A DNA stretch of 64,000 nt from Phyto melanocephala (GCA_941918925.1 OW799233.1:77317797-77381796), one strand, 5' to 3'; shown: positions 22,441 through 32,892, numbered from the stretch's first letter. Program-made: numbers and translations. The notes: generated from the letters alone by a model not told the origin.

Positions 22441-23934
22441 ATGAGGATCTATTTTTTCACGACATTAAGTCATACCCACGAAATACAGCATGAAATCATC
22501 ACCAAGACAAATAATCCTGTATATTCTAAAATATACAGATATCCTCAAATCCATGAGGAGGAAATAAATCGTCAGATAAAAGAAATGCTGCAACAGAGAG
22601 CAGAGAGTAACTCTCCACATAATTCGCCAATTTGGATAGTCCCCAAGAAAACGGACTACTCCGGAAAGAAAAAGTGGCGGATAGTAATTGACTACCGCAA
22701 ACTTAATGAAATCACGGTGGACGATAAGTTTCCTATGCCGAATATTGAGGGCATATTAGATAAACTTGGAGGGTTACAGTACTTCACCACCCTTGACTTA
22801 GCAAAGGGCTTCCACCAAATAAGAATAAAAAACGAGGATAGGAAAAAGACAGCATTTTCAACCCCATTAGGCCACTACGAATTTGTTCGCATGCCATTCG
22901 GGCTAAAGAATGTCCCTTCAACCTTTCAACGCCTAATGAATTCTGTACTAAGGAACCTCATTAATAAAATCTGCGTAGTATACTTGGATGATATTTTAAT
23001 CTTCAGCACAAGTCTAGAAGAACACATCCAAAACATCCAAAAGGTTTTTGACAGAGTAAGATCACATAATTTGAAAATCCAAGTGGATAAATTCAAGTTA
23101 TTTGCAAAAGAGACGGAATATTTAGGCCACATACTAACAACAGATGGTGTTAAACCAAATCCGGCAAAAATTGAAAGCATACAGAAGCTTAGGCTTCCTG
23201 AAACACAGAAACAAATCAAATCCTTCCTTGGAGCCACGGGATATTATAGAAAATTTATCCGAGATTATGCAAAAATTGTACATAACATGACAAAATATCT
23301 CAGAAAGAACACTAAAGTCATTAAGAATGACCCACAATATATCGATGCCTTTCAGAAATTGAAGAGACAGTTAATTAATCCGCCTATACTTAAATATCCC
23401 GATTACAATAGGAAATTTAAATTGGTTTCTGATGCAAGTGATTACGCTATAGGGGCTGTGCTCATGCAAGGAGATCATCCTATCAGTTATGCAAGTAGAA
23501 CCCTCAATGACCACGAAAAGAAATATGCAACTGTTAAAAAAGAATTATTGGCCATTGTTTGGGCTGTAAAATATTACAGGCCATACCTCTATGGAAGACC
23601 TTTTGATCTGGCAACAGACCATCAGCCTTTAGTCTGGGTCTACACAAAACACAAAGGTAAGGACATCAACCCAAGGCTTCAAAGATGGATTATGGAGTTA
23701 GACGAATACAATATAGAAATGAATCATATAAAGGGTAAAGAAAACAAAATAGCAGACTTTCTGAGTAGGATCGATGCAAACACTGGTGAAATTCATGCAA
23801 TAAATGATGAGAATGATATAGTAAACGACAATGTTAGTACCACTGGTACGATTCATTCACAGCAGGAAGAGCAAAATGACCATTTTCCAATCCAAATTAC
23901 GGTGGTGAATAGATTTCAAACTCAATTAATTTGA
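22441..23934 (+). CDS. pol: Gypsy-like reverse transcriptase and RNase H, uninterrupted
   Basis: 497 codons without a break. The RT has KWRIVIDYRKLNEIT near residue 78, LDLAKGFHQI, RMPFGLKNVPSTFQRLM and the catalytic YLDD at about residue 181. The RNase H domain has DASDYAIGAVL at about residue 331, ASRTLNDHEKKYATVKKELL (catalytic Glu) and TDHQPL. The end is the linker toward integrase. The first few codons are out of the original frame, so the true polyprotein was broken just upstream. Pol continues at 28660 beyond the nested BEL element. Confidence 0.9.
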   Translation: MRIYFFTTLSHTHEIQHEIITKTNNPVYSKIYRYPQIHEEEINRQIKEMLQQRAESNSPHNSPIWIVPKKTDYSGKKKWRIVIDYRKLNEITVDDKFPMPNIEGILDKLGGLQYFTTLDLAKGFHQIRIKNEDRKKTAFSTPLGHYEFVRMPFGLKNVPSTFQRLMNSVLRNLINKICVVYLDDILIFSTSLEEHIQNIQKVFDRVRSHNLKIQVDKFKLFAKETEYLGHILTTDGVKPNPAKIESIQKLRLPETQKQIKSFLGATGYYRKFIRDYAKIVHNMTKYLRKNTKVIKNDPQYIDAFQKLKRQLINPPILKYPDYNRKFKLVSDASDYAIGAVLMQGDHPISYASRTLNDHEKKYATVKKELLAIVWAVKYYRPYLYGRPFDLATDHQPLVWVYTKHKGKDINPRLQRWIMELDEYNIEMNHIKGKENKIADFLSRIDANTGEIHAINDENDIVNDNVSTTGTIHSQQEEQNDHFPIQITVVNRFQTQLI

Positions 23935-24030
23935 ACTGAACACAAAGTGAAGGAAATTGAAATAGTCAATGGAAAGAGAAAGATTTTTGTTAGTAGAGAT
24001 GACATCCAATTTTATGACCGACATTTTTAG

Positions 24031-25128
24031 AATATTGGTAGCAATACTCTCCCACAAATAATTTTGGAAGGGGTTAAAAACATTCCACAATCCCTGATTG
24101 CTCAATCTACTATATTTGGATAAGTGATCAGTGGACCTATGAGTAATGAGTCTGTAGATACGTTTTCAATTAGATCACATGAGACCCCGCTCGACCCTAT
24201 CGGTGAACAACTGAGAAAGTTTTGGGAACAAGAGGAAGTATTCGAACAACGCCCCATGTCTAAAGAAGATGCATTTTGCGAAACTCTCTTTCAAAAAACC
24301 ACTGTTCGCAACAGTGATGGACGTTATGTAGTAAAACTACCTTTTAAATCTGAATTCTCAGATAATTTACAACTAGGTGCCTCTCGGTCTGCAGCAATGG
24401 CACAATACTTGAACTTAGAACGTTCGCTGAGAAATAAAAGTGAATTAGCTAAAACATATGCCAATGTTGTAAAGGAATATCAAACCTTAAACCATATGGA
24501 GCCAACATCCGCGGCTGAAAATATATCTCGCAACGGTTACAAATCTTTTTATCTTCCACATCATACCGTGCTAAAACCGGAGAGCCGTAGCACAAAGGTT
24601 ACAGTGGTTTTCAACGCCTCGAAAAAGACTAATTCCGGGTTGTCCCTTAATGATGTCTTACACATAGGGCCCACTTTGCAGTCTGACCTAATGACCTTGC
24701 TTTTGAGATGGCGACTCTATAAATATGTTTTTAATGGCGACATAGAAAAAATGTACCGCCAGATTCTGGTATGTGAGGAAGACCGACAATTTCAAAGAAT
24801 TCTCTTTCGACCAAACTCAGACGGTCCTATTCAAGATTTTGCTTTAAAAACGGTAACGTTTGGTGTTAATTGCGCCCCATACTTAGCCATCAGAACACTT
24901 ATACAGTTGGCTCGCGATTCGGAGGACATGTTTCTTCAAGCGGCGTACGTTCTTACAAATGAAACATACGTAGACGACATACTATCAGGCGCCCATGACA
25001 TCCATTCTGCGATTGAATCTTTATCCCAATGTATTTCCATGCGAAAATCTGCGGGGTTTCCCTTGAGGAAAATTACGTCAAATTGCGCGGAAGTCTTGAC
25101 GTCAGTTCCTCAAGATGATATTTTCTAA
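24031..25128 (+). pseudogene. pol: BEL/Pao reverse transcriptase
   Basis: The frame before 24124 encodes the protease tail (LPQIILEGVKN) and hits a stop where FGW is expected, just before VISGP. From 24124 on, 334 codons follow: the LRKFWEQEEVFEQ linker, VVFNASKKTNSGLSLNDVL, GDIEKMYRQILV (first catalytic Asp) and TFGVNCAPYLAIRTL. The catalytic ETYVDDILSG has YVDD at about residue 282. A stop near 25127 and a short gap precede the RNase H frame. Confidence 0.85.
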
Positions 25129-25157
25129 AATAGTTTCTAAAATTTAAAGAAACTAGT

Positions 25158-26417
25158 GTGACAAAAACTCTCGGAATAAAATGGAATGCACTATCCGATT
25201 GTTTCTCCTACACAAATAAACCCATATCAGCTGCCGAAACCAAAACAAAACGAAAAATACTCTCGGAAATCGCGAAACTTTTCGACCCTGCAGGTTGGAT
25301 TTCTCCAGTTGTTGTTCAAGCAAAAATGATAATGCAACAACTTTGGTTAGACGGCACGGGCTGGGACGAAGAAGCAAAACCAGAGACTCTATCAAGCTGG
25401 AGAAAATTTGCAGAAAATATGACCCCAATTTCTTCTCTGAAAATACCTAGGTGGGTTGGCTTTACTCCTACGCGATCACTGCAAATTCACGGGTTTTGTG
25501 ATGCTTCAGAAAAGGCCTACTGCGCTGCAGTGTATTTCCGAGCGAACTCATACTCATCTACCGAATCCCATCTCTTTGCTGCTAAAACAAAAGTAGCTCC
25601 CATCGATCCAGTAAGTCTCCCACGACTGGAGTTATGCGGAGCAGTGCAAATCAAATACTTAGTACCTTGTTACATCTATGAACTCTTCTTGTGGACAGAT
25701 TCTTCAATTGTCACAGGTTGGTTGGAAAAACCTCCAAACACTTGGAGAACCTATGTAGCAAATCGAAAAGCTCAAATTATACGAAATGTAGGAAATGTGT
25801 CCTGGCGTCACGTACGATCAACTGATAATCCTGCGGATTTAGGATCTCGTGGCTGCAACACAGCACAACTAGTTAACAACCCTCTATGGTGGACAGGGCC
25901 ACCCTGGCTTAATAAGTCCCCGGAAGAATGGCCAAAGCCCATAACAACTAAAAATTTACCGGAGGTTAAGAAAACGGTTGGAACGTTTCAACGGCTAATG
26001 AGCGGGCACGATGAGTATAAAAAACATACTAATGTTTCGAATGAGGACATCTTGAACCGTTTTTCGAAATGGGATAAGGCTATAAAAATCATGGCATATA
26101 CGCTACGTTTTCTGAAACGTTTAAAAACCAGACTTCATATGCAACCCAAACCGGTCTTAGTTCTCATATCTAAGAAACAAAATATCTCACCAACTGAAGC
26201 AATCTCCTCAATGATCAAAAATATTCCAAATATTGATGGCAAGGAATTTTTGGAAACTAAAATCGTTATCATTCGTCTTACTCAAAGGCATTACTACGAC
26301 AACGAACACAAGTCCTTAGTAAAATACGGAAAAATCGATAGAAAAAGTTCTTTAGTTCCCCTGAATCCATATTTAGATGAAAAAGAAGTTATTCGCGCTC
26401 ATGGCAGAATATTCTGA
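25158..26417 (+). pseudogene. pol: BEL/Pao RNase H and integrase-linker region
   Basis: 419 codons. It starts at TLGIKWN, then AKLFDPAGWISPVVVQAKMIMQ, the connection typical of BEL pol. The RNase H part has HGFCDASEKAYCAAVYFR (Asp near residue 115), LPRLELCGA (Glu), LWTDSSIVTGWL and ADLGSRG. A stop at 26415 falls just before the integrase zinc domain; the integrase continues at 26505 in another frame. Confidence 0.85.
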
Positions 26418-26504
26418 TCTACCATTTAGGGAAAAATACCCAATAATTCTTCCCGTCAAATCCGTTTTTGTAGACTATTTTTAGATTTCATACATAATCT
26501 CCAA

Positions 26505-27587
26505 ATGCATGCAGAAATTAATTTAATGTTACGAGTTGTTAGAGGAGAGTATTATGGCCCACGCCTCAGGTCGGCCATTCGTTTTCAGATAAGGAAATGT
26601 ATTACATGTACACGTTTTAAGCAGAAGGTAAGATCCCAATTAATGGGAGCTCTACCTTTAGAAAGAAGCTCATTCTCTCTACCCTTTACCGAAACTGGTT
26701 TAGATTTTGCAGGTCCCTTCTCCATAAAAACGTCCAAGGTTAGAAACGCACCCTATCACAAAGGATATGCATGTGTATTCGTATGCTTTTGCACTAAAGC
26801 GATACACCTTGAGACATGTTCAGATTTAACCACTGGTTCATTTCGAGCAGCCTTTTCAAGGTTTATAGGTCGTAGGGGCTTACCAAAAAAGGTAATATCG
26901 GATATTGGTACTAACTTTGTAGGCGCTGAGCGATCTCTTCGTATTGAATACGACGAATTCATCAAAACTGCCTCTGAGGACATGATACAGAAGTATTCAG
27001 CGCATGGGTTCCAGTGGTCGTTTATTCCCCCAAACGCCTCCCATATGGGTGGTCTTTGGAAGGCGGGGGTAAAATCGTTTAAAATGCACTTCAAACGGGT
27101 AGTGCAAGGTACGAAATTCACGTTTGAAGAATTTTCAACGCTATTGGTACGAATTGAGTCGGTTCTTAACTCTAGGCCCCTATCGTCGATTTCCGAAGAT
27201 CCGAACGAACACCTAGCACTCACCCCCGGACATTTTCTTTGCGGAGCGCCCTTAGTGGCTCTGCCTGAATCTCCAACAGCTGATATCTCTTTCAGTGATC
27301 GTTGGGAGAGGCTAAAATCGTTAAATCATCGGTTCGCTCAAAGATGGAAGGACGAGTATCTGAAGGAACTCCAAAAGAGGTACAAGTGGCAGAATTCCGA
27401 GGAAAATTTAAAAGTGGGACAACTCGTTGTAATTAAAGACGATTTTCTACCACCTAACGAGTGGAGGTTAGCTCGAATTGAAAAGATATACTTCGGAAAT
27501 GATGGCTTCGTACGTGTAGCCGACCTGAAAACACAAACGGGTGTAGTTACTAGGGCTATATCTAAATTATGCCTATTCAACCGCTGA
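26505..27587 (+). CDS. pol: BEL/Pao integrase, catalytic Glu replaced by Lys
   Basis: A 360-codon uninterrupted frame. CITCTRFK is the CC half of the HHCC zinc domain. The core has TGLDFAGPF (first Asp), the VISDIGTNFVGA block (second Asp), then NASHMGGLWKAGVKS. In BEL/Pao integrases this last motif is normally GGLWEA, where E is the third catalytic residue (family knowledge). Here the codon at 27060-27062 is AAG (Lys), about residue 186, one base change from GAG. The C-terminus ends with VVIKDDFLPPNEWRLARI, the usual SH3-like GPP-type tail. The frame is complete, but the enzyme is predicted inactive. Confidence 0.85.
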   Translation: MHAEINLMLRVVRGEYYGPRLRSAIRFQIRKCITCTRFKQKVRSQLMGALPLERSSFSLPFTETGLDFAGPFSIKTSKVRNAPYHKGYACVFVCFCTKAIHLETCSDLTTGSFRAAFSRFIGRRGLPKKVISDIGTNFVGAERSLRIEYDEFIKTASEDMIQKYSAHGFQWSFIPPNASHMGGLWKAGVKSFKMHFKRVVQGTKFTFEEFSTLLVRIESVLNSRPLSSISEDPNEHLALTPGHFLCGAPLVALPESPTADISFSDRWERLKSLNHRFAQRWKDEYLKELQKRYKWQNSEENLKVGQLVVIKDDFLPPNEWRLARIEKIYFGNDGFVRVADLKTQTGVVTRAISKLCLFNR

Positions 27588-27734
27588 AAATTTATAGGAA
27601 ATTTATTATTCATTATTATATATAGTACACGCAGTCTTTACCACTACACATCAGTACCCCTTTGCAGTCATCCATACATACATATTTATATTATTTGAAT
27701 TTATAACCCTCACTAACAAGTATCTCATTGACAG

Positions 27735-28107
27735 GTCTTCAAGAAGTCCAGATATTCGTTTATGCCTTGTATGTCATCGATATCATCCATTAAGGTTTTG
27801 TAAACAATTTTTAAAGATGTCTATTGATAAGCGCCGCCGACGTATTCGTTTGCTGGGTTATTGCCAGAATTGTCTGGCTAGGTCACACGACACCAACAAC
27901 TGTACCTCAGAAGAAGTTTGCCGAAGGTGTGGATGGCCACACCATAGCCTCCTTCATCAGCCAAAAGGGCGAATCAACGAATCTAACCAAGAACGCCGAA
28001 AAACGGGACGCCAGAAACCAACAACAGACACCAAAAATTTGGGATCGTCTAAGTTTATCTTGTCACCAAACTCACTCATGTCGACAAATGGCCACCGAGT
28101 CTACTGA
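27735..28107 (+). CDS. BEL zinc-knuckle ORF downstream of pol, possibly spliced
   Basis: From 27735 the frame reads RLCLVCHRYHPLRFC, then MSIDKRRRRIRLLGYCQNCL, HDTNNC, CRRCGWPHHSLLH. This is a three-part CCHC-like array very similar in layout to the end of the BEL gag at 19330-19540. It starts right after a good splice acceptor: a branch-point-like CTAAC at about 27713 and TTGACAG ending at 27734. That suggests a spliced third ORF after integrase. Arg-rich residues between the knuckles suggest RNA binding. The ATG at 27817 would give a shorter form. Confidence 0.5.
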
Positions 28108-28200
28108 AAGTCCGTGTTCCAATGTGAAAAGAATTGTCTCTGGAGCTTTAAAGGCTTTGAAACGCTTACAAAGGTCATTATAATCATGTTGGCTATTTTG

Positions 28201-28650
28201 GCCAAGAGGGCCCAGTATGTTTAAACTAATTTAAACAAATTATTTTTAAATCAATTCAAACAAAACCAATTTAAACAAATTATTTTATTTTGTCTTTAAC
28301 ATTTGCTGAACCAATGAATTAAGCTTATATTCATTATATTGAATTTATTATAAATAACTTTAAGTTTTCATTTATATGATGTTACATATATATTGTTAAA
28401 TCATGCATGTTACCTCTTCGAATACAACAAAAAAAATTCTTTTCTTTGTCGACCTTTTGTTCGAAGACTCATACCAACGAGTTGGAAAATATTTGGTTGA
28501 GGCACTTTTACTTTGTATCTCTAGCGGGTAACATTACCTTTTTTGTAATTGATCAGAATTATTTTTCTCTTTTAATTGTTTTATGGAATATTAATAAAAT
28601 AATAATAATTTTTATTACTCAAATCGTTTTGAATTTTAAGTTTTTTTAAA
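28201..28650 (+). repeat. Purine tract and 3' LTR of the nested BEL element
   Basis: CCAAGAGGGCCC (28201-28212) fits the purine tract that primes plus-strand synthesis. TGTTTAAAC at 28217 is a likely LTR start. The LTR body is A+T-rich and ends near 28650, where gypsy integrase sequence resumes. The right boundary is approximate, as there is no 5' LTR for comparison. Confidence 0.5.
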
Positions 28651-28659
28651 TTTTGCAAG

Positions 28660-29768
28660 TAGTAAAGTAAGATTTAAACAGGGAAGAGTAGGAATATTTT
28701 CTGAACTGAGCGATAAAGTCTATAATCAGGTTCAGCTTAAGCTGATTGAACTTTTTGATACTAGCATAAAGTTTTACAGATGTAGTCACCATGCAAAAGA
28801 CATGGGCAATGAGGACGAAACTTATAAACAAATAGCGAAGTACCACAAAATCGAAACAGGTCATGGTGGAATAACGGAAAATTATGAGGGACTGAAGAAG
28901 ATAATTTATTTTAGGAATCTTAAGACCTTAATTAACAAATATATAAACAACTGTGAAATATGCAACAAATCAAAATATGATCGTAATCCATTAAAACCAA
29001 AATATCATATCAATGAAACTCCATCGGACTTTAACCAAATTATACATTTGGATGTTTATACCATAAAGAAACACAGTTTTTTTAACATTTATAGATAAGT
29101 TTTCTAAACATGCTGTTGCTATATACCTGGAAGACAGGAATAGTACCACGGTAGTTGAAAAGTTAAGACAATTTTTATCCATTAGAAACAAGCCAAAGAA
29201 AATTATTACTGATAACGAATTTAATTCAACAAATGTAAAGGAATTTTTAAGACAGGAAGGGATTGATGTACATTTTACTAAACCTAACAACCATACAGGA
29301 AATGCGGATATAGAGAGATTGCATAGCACTATATCAGAAAAGTTTAGAGCATTAGAATCTGAAAATTCACTCCTTTCAACTCCAGAACGAATATTTAAGT
29401 GTGTAGAGTGGTACAATAAGTCCATACACTCTGTAGTTAAAGAAAGACCATTGGATATCATAGAAGGTAGAGTTGACAAAGGTATAATAGAAAAAAAAAT
29501 CAAAGAGGCAAAACAGCATATTATAAAAAATAAGAGAAACGAAAAAAGGGAGGATTATGAAAGAACAGATGATGAGGGCTATGTGAAAAATTATAAAACA
29601 TTACGACACAAATATGAGCCTAGATACCGTAAATTAAAACTTGAAAACATACATCCTTCAAACATTAATCGAAAAAATAAATTTTTAGGACAATTGGACA
29701 TTACTCGTTATGCTGATAATGCTAATACCAATGGCAATAGCATCCCTGACAATCCAGCCAATCGATAA
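28660..29768 (+). pseudogene. pol: Gypsy-like integrase, one frameshift
   Basis: The zinc domain is visible as HHCC: H-x3-6-H within YHKIETGHGGI and CEICNKSKYD near 28950. The catalytic core starts with IHLDVY (first Asp). The frame shifts near 29090 and continues with ITDNEFNSTNVKEF (second Asp) and NADIERLHSTISEKF (Glu). The three acidic residues are all present. A basic C-terminal tail overlaps the env start at 29710 in a different frame. The upstream half of pol is at 22441-23934 on the other side of the nested BEL. Confidence 0.8.
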
Positions 29769-31187
29769 TTCTGGCGGATTCGCTGAAATTAAATTAGATG
29801 ACGTACAAATAATCTTAGAATATAATAAGATCATTCATATAATTGATATTCAACAAATAACAAAGGTAATCGACAATCTAGAAACGGAGATAAGCCAATT
29901 TCAATCTATCAAGAACAAAATTCTTCTCGAGCACGAATTAGAAAAACTCAAAACAAAGGTACAAACCTTACACTATAACAGACGTAAAAGAGGTTTATTT
30001 AACGCATTAGGCTCAAGCTTAAAGTGGATAGCAGGAACAATGAGCGACGATGACCGAGTAGATATTGCACAACACTTAAAAATTATAGATGAAAATAATC
30101 ACAGAGCAATAGACGACCTTAATAAAAATATTTACGTAAATAACCATTTTAATCAGACATTAAACAAACTCAAGGCAACAATAGACACGGACAGGAAAAG
30201 TATCTCAAACCATTTTTACGCGATAAATCAAAAACGATGGCAATATAATTAATGAGATATACTATTTAGATACTTTGCTCAAATTAAAAATACTATCGGA
30301 TGGTCTGGAACACATTCAGAACAACATAGTATCCGCAAAATTCAATATAATGACTAGCAATATCCTAACGGACATGGAAATTAACGACTTTAAGATTGAT
30401 TTTTACGAACTTCAGTACATGCAATTAGGAGCCGCAAAATACAAAGACGACTGCATAATATTAGTAATAAAATTCCCAAAGGACACAGTGACAGTTAAAC
30501 GATCCTTTATCACACCCATCACCGACACAAACTTCACACAGTTAAACTTTAAACCACAAGAAGTTCTACACTACAACGGACAAGTTTACGAATATAGAAA
30601 AAACCCCTAATTTTAAAGAAATTAAAATATCTAATTTTTGTATACATAAAAATAATTGTAAGAAAATAAGAGAATATAAAAAAGAAATAACAGAAATAGA
30701 ATCCGGCTTAATACTGCTAAAGAATTCAAATGGAAGTATTGTCTCCAGTAATTGTGATGAAAGGAGCCTTTCAATAAGCAAAAACTATATATTTACATTT
30801 CATGATTGTAAAATAATAATAGATAACGAAACTTTTGTAAATTCAGAAAAAACATACAGAGATAATTTTGTTATCCCCTCAAAAAATCAAATTGAATTTA
30901 ATATCCTAGAACCTATGTTTGATGAAATAGTTTTAAGTGAAATAGAAAATGTAAAAGAAATTAAAGAATAAAAATATCATAAAAAATATAGTAGTACATC
31001 AATTATAAAAATATTTATTTTAATTTTCCTATTAATCATGTTATTGACAACGGTCAGTGTGTACACAATAAAAATACGAAGAAAACTTAAATCCAAAATT
31101 CAGGAGAATTTTTACACAAAGGGGGAAGAAGTTACGTCGGAGACAGATCCGACTTCACCCAAAATAAATGTCGATTGGCAAAAATAA
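29710..31187 (+). pseudogene. env: Errantivirus-type envelope gene, broken
   Basis: The ATG at 29710 opens a hydrophobic signal-like N-terminus (MLIMLIPMAIASL). Near residue 95 is a furin-like site, RRKRG, followed by a Gly/Ala/Leu-rich fusion-peptide-like stretch, as in insect errantivirus and baculovirus F-type envelopes. The frame breaks near 30245 and again near 30605, and has a TAA at 30969-30971. A hydrophobic membrane segment lies at about 31015-31065, followed by a basic tail that reads through the purine tract into the LTR to about 31187. In the family this protein sits in the membrane and mediates fusion; here it is clearly non-functional. Confidence 0.75.
31118..31129 (+). promoter_or_regulatory. 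Polypurine tract of the gypsy-like provirus
   Basis: AAAGGGGGAAGA lies directly against the 3' LTR start AGTTAC at 31130, as expected for the plus-strand primer. Confidence 0.75.
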
Positions 31188-31646
31188 TAAGAGGTCAATT
31201 GCCCAACTAAAATTGTGCAATTGACAGATTACACAATTCAGCATTTTTTTTATTTGTTAACAAAAGCCACTGAACCTTTTGTTAACAACATGATTATAAA
31301 AGGTAATTTAATACTTCCTTAGTTTTAAGTAATAAAATGGATTAAGCACTTTTAATTTTAAACTAAATTTTACAAAAACAAAATATAGACTAAGCAATTT
31401 TAATTTCAAGAATCAATTTTATATTAATACATTTTTAAGTAATAAAATAGATTAAGCAGTTTTAATTTTAAACCCAATTTTACAAAAACAAAATATAGAC
31501 TAAGCAATTTTAATTTCAAAAACCAATTTTATATTAGTAAATTTTTGTAAAATATTAGTTAGTAGAAAATCAGAGTTCAAAAGTAAGAAAACTCAAAACT
31601 AAAGTTTTGGTTTTTTTTTTAACAATACATTCAATTGCATTTAACT
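31130..31646 (+). repeat. 3' LTR of the gypsy-like provirus
   Basis: 517 bp, AGTTAC...TAACT, closely matching the 5' LTR, with a TATA box at about 31295 and two 110-bp units starting at 31325 and 31435. Compared with the 5' LTR it lacks about 7 bp containing AATAAATAAAG, so its obvious poly(A) signal is gone. It is followed by the CGCG duplication. Confidence 0.9.
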
Positions 31647-31650
31647 CGCG

Positions 31651-31828
31651 CGAATAAGCGAAGGAGCCCCGCCCTGAAGCAATGCGAAAGCGGTTACAGA
31701 GTGAAGAACGGCTCGAAAAAGGGGGGTTTTTAGTGGATGCAAGCTCCACATACCAGAGCTGTGACGACAGTATCTGAGATGCGTCAGGCATTTTCCTCCC
31801 TTCCCGGAAAAAAAATTATTATTATTTT
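31651..31828 (+). mobile_element. 3' untranslated region and ATT tail of R1 LINE no. 1
   Basis: Resumes the LINE broken at 21194. Its layout (GCGAA...GCGG, CCACATACC, TGTGACGAC, TTTTCC, then ATT repeats) parallels the 3' end of LINE no. 2 at 32590-32760. It ends with AAAAAAAATTATTATTATT. Confidence 0.7.
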
Positions 31829-32790
31829 CAGCACATACATTAATAGACCAAATTGTTGCGGAGAAGGAGATAGACATTGCTATAATAAGTGAAAATTGTT
31901 AATGGATACTACAAATTCAGTACTTTTATATGGCAGCGAAGTTTGGGGAACATATCTTAGAACAAAAAACAGACGAAACATACTAATGGCTACACAGAGA
32001 ACATCGGCGCTAAGAATAGCATCAGCATATCGGACAGTTTCACAGAAAGCTGTTTTTATAATCAGCAGTACAATCCCCATAGACTATTTTATTGAGGAAA
32101 GAATTAAAATGTTTGCTGAACGAAGGCAGGGGAACGAAGTAGATCAAGTAGAGTTACGAATGGAAACACTAAGGAAGTGGCAAGAGAAGTGGAGCAGCTC
32201 TGCAAAGGAAAGGTGGACCGCAAAACTAATTCCAAGGATTAATGAATCGTTCAGTAGAAAGGTGGGAGAAGTAAATTTTTACTTCACCCAAATGCTGTCG
32301 GGACACGGCTATTACAGAAAATACCTTTATAAAATTGGAAAAGCTGGGGATCCTAGCTGTATATATGGCAACGGAGCTATTGACGATGCGGAACATACTT
32401 GCTTTAATTGCGAACTATGGCAAAATGAGAGAAAGGAATTGTAGGAGGAGATTGGCCCCGTAACTGTTGGGAGTATTGTCAACCAAATGTTACGCGGAAA
32501 TGGAAATTGGCAAATGGTCGCAAAATACGCGGAGAACGTACTAAAAACGAATAGGGGATTACTATTTCCCGCCTGGACGCAGACAATAGATTAACGTGGC
32601 TGAACCACTCTGATTCTTTAGCCGAAGTAATGCGAACGCGGTTCCGGATAGAGAAATTTTTAGAAGGATTTATGTTTTTAGTGGTAACACCACATACCGG
32701 ATGTGACGACATCTAATGATCCGAAGGGATTTTCCTAAAATTATTATTATTATTATTATTAATTTTATTATTATTATTTTTATTATTATT
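31829..32790 (+). pseudogene. R1-clade LINE no. 2, internally deleted
   Basis: Begins with a short piece of endonuclease N-terminus (LIDQIVAEKEIDIAIISE). At about 31895 it jumps straight to the end of the RT: LLYGSEVWGTYLRTKNRR, RIASAYRTVS, then EVNFYFTQMLSGHGYYRKYL and the zinc motif AIDDAEHTCFNCELW. The frame stops at 32442 and conserved codons continue a little further after a frame change. A 3' untranslated region leads to an imperfect ATT microsatellite tail (32739-32790). Endonuclease end, RT core and YADD are missing. Confidence 0.75.
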
Positions 32791-32892
32791 ATTATTATCT
32801 AGATTATCTATTAGATATCTAGACTCCTTTACCATACCCAAAGAAGTCGAATAATCTATTAGGAATACGATACAGACAACGGTGAACCTATA

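Larger units (their letters stand above)
24031..28650 (+). mobile_element. BEL/Pao element nested in the gypsy-like provirus, 5'-truncated
   Basis: Left of 24031 the gypsy pol linker ends (FYDRHF, stop); right of about 28650 gypsy integrase sequence resumes. In between lie the BEL protease end, RT, RNase H, integrase, a zinc-knuckle ORF, a purine tract and a 3' LTR. No 5' LTR, primer site or gag core is present, so its left end was deleted together with a little gypsy sequence. It is a different family from the BEL at 17536. Confidence 0.85.
21195..31646 (+). mobile_element. Env-bearing gypsy/errantivirus-like provirus, gag deleted, holding a nested BEL element
   Basis: Two LTRs of 525 and 517 bp start AGTTAC and end TTTAACT. 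The provirus is flanked on both sides by the 4-bp duplication CGCG (21191-21194 and 31647-31650). Order: LTR, TGGCGCAGTCG primer site, protease, RT-RNase H, nested BEL (24031-28650), integrase, env, purine tract, LTR. Only about 250 bp lie between primer site and protease, so gag is deleted. The host target is an R1 LINE ORF2 tail. Several frames are broken, so this copy cannot be autonomous. Confidence 0.9.

Noticed and set aside
24031..28650. Possibility that this BEL segment is the missing 3' part of the BEL at 17536-20355
   Set aside because: The overlapping linker regions differ clearly (LKRFWEVEEYT against LRKFWEQEEVFEQ), and this segment is nested in the gypsy provirus, so they are different elements.
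32739..32790. Regular short repeats that could suggest an array
   Set aside because: A simple ATT microsatellite forming a LINE tail. There are no unique spacers, so it is not CRISPR-like.
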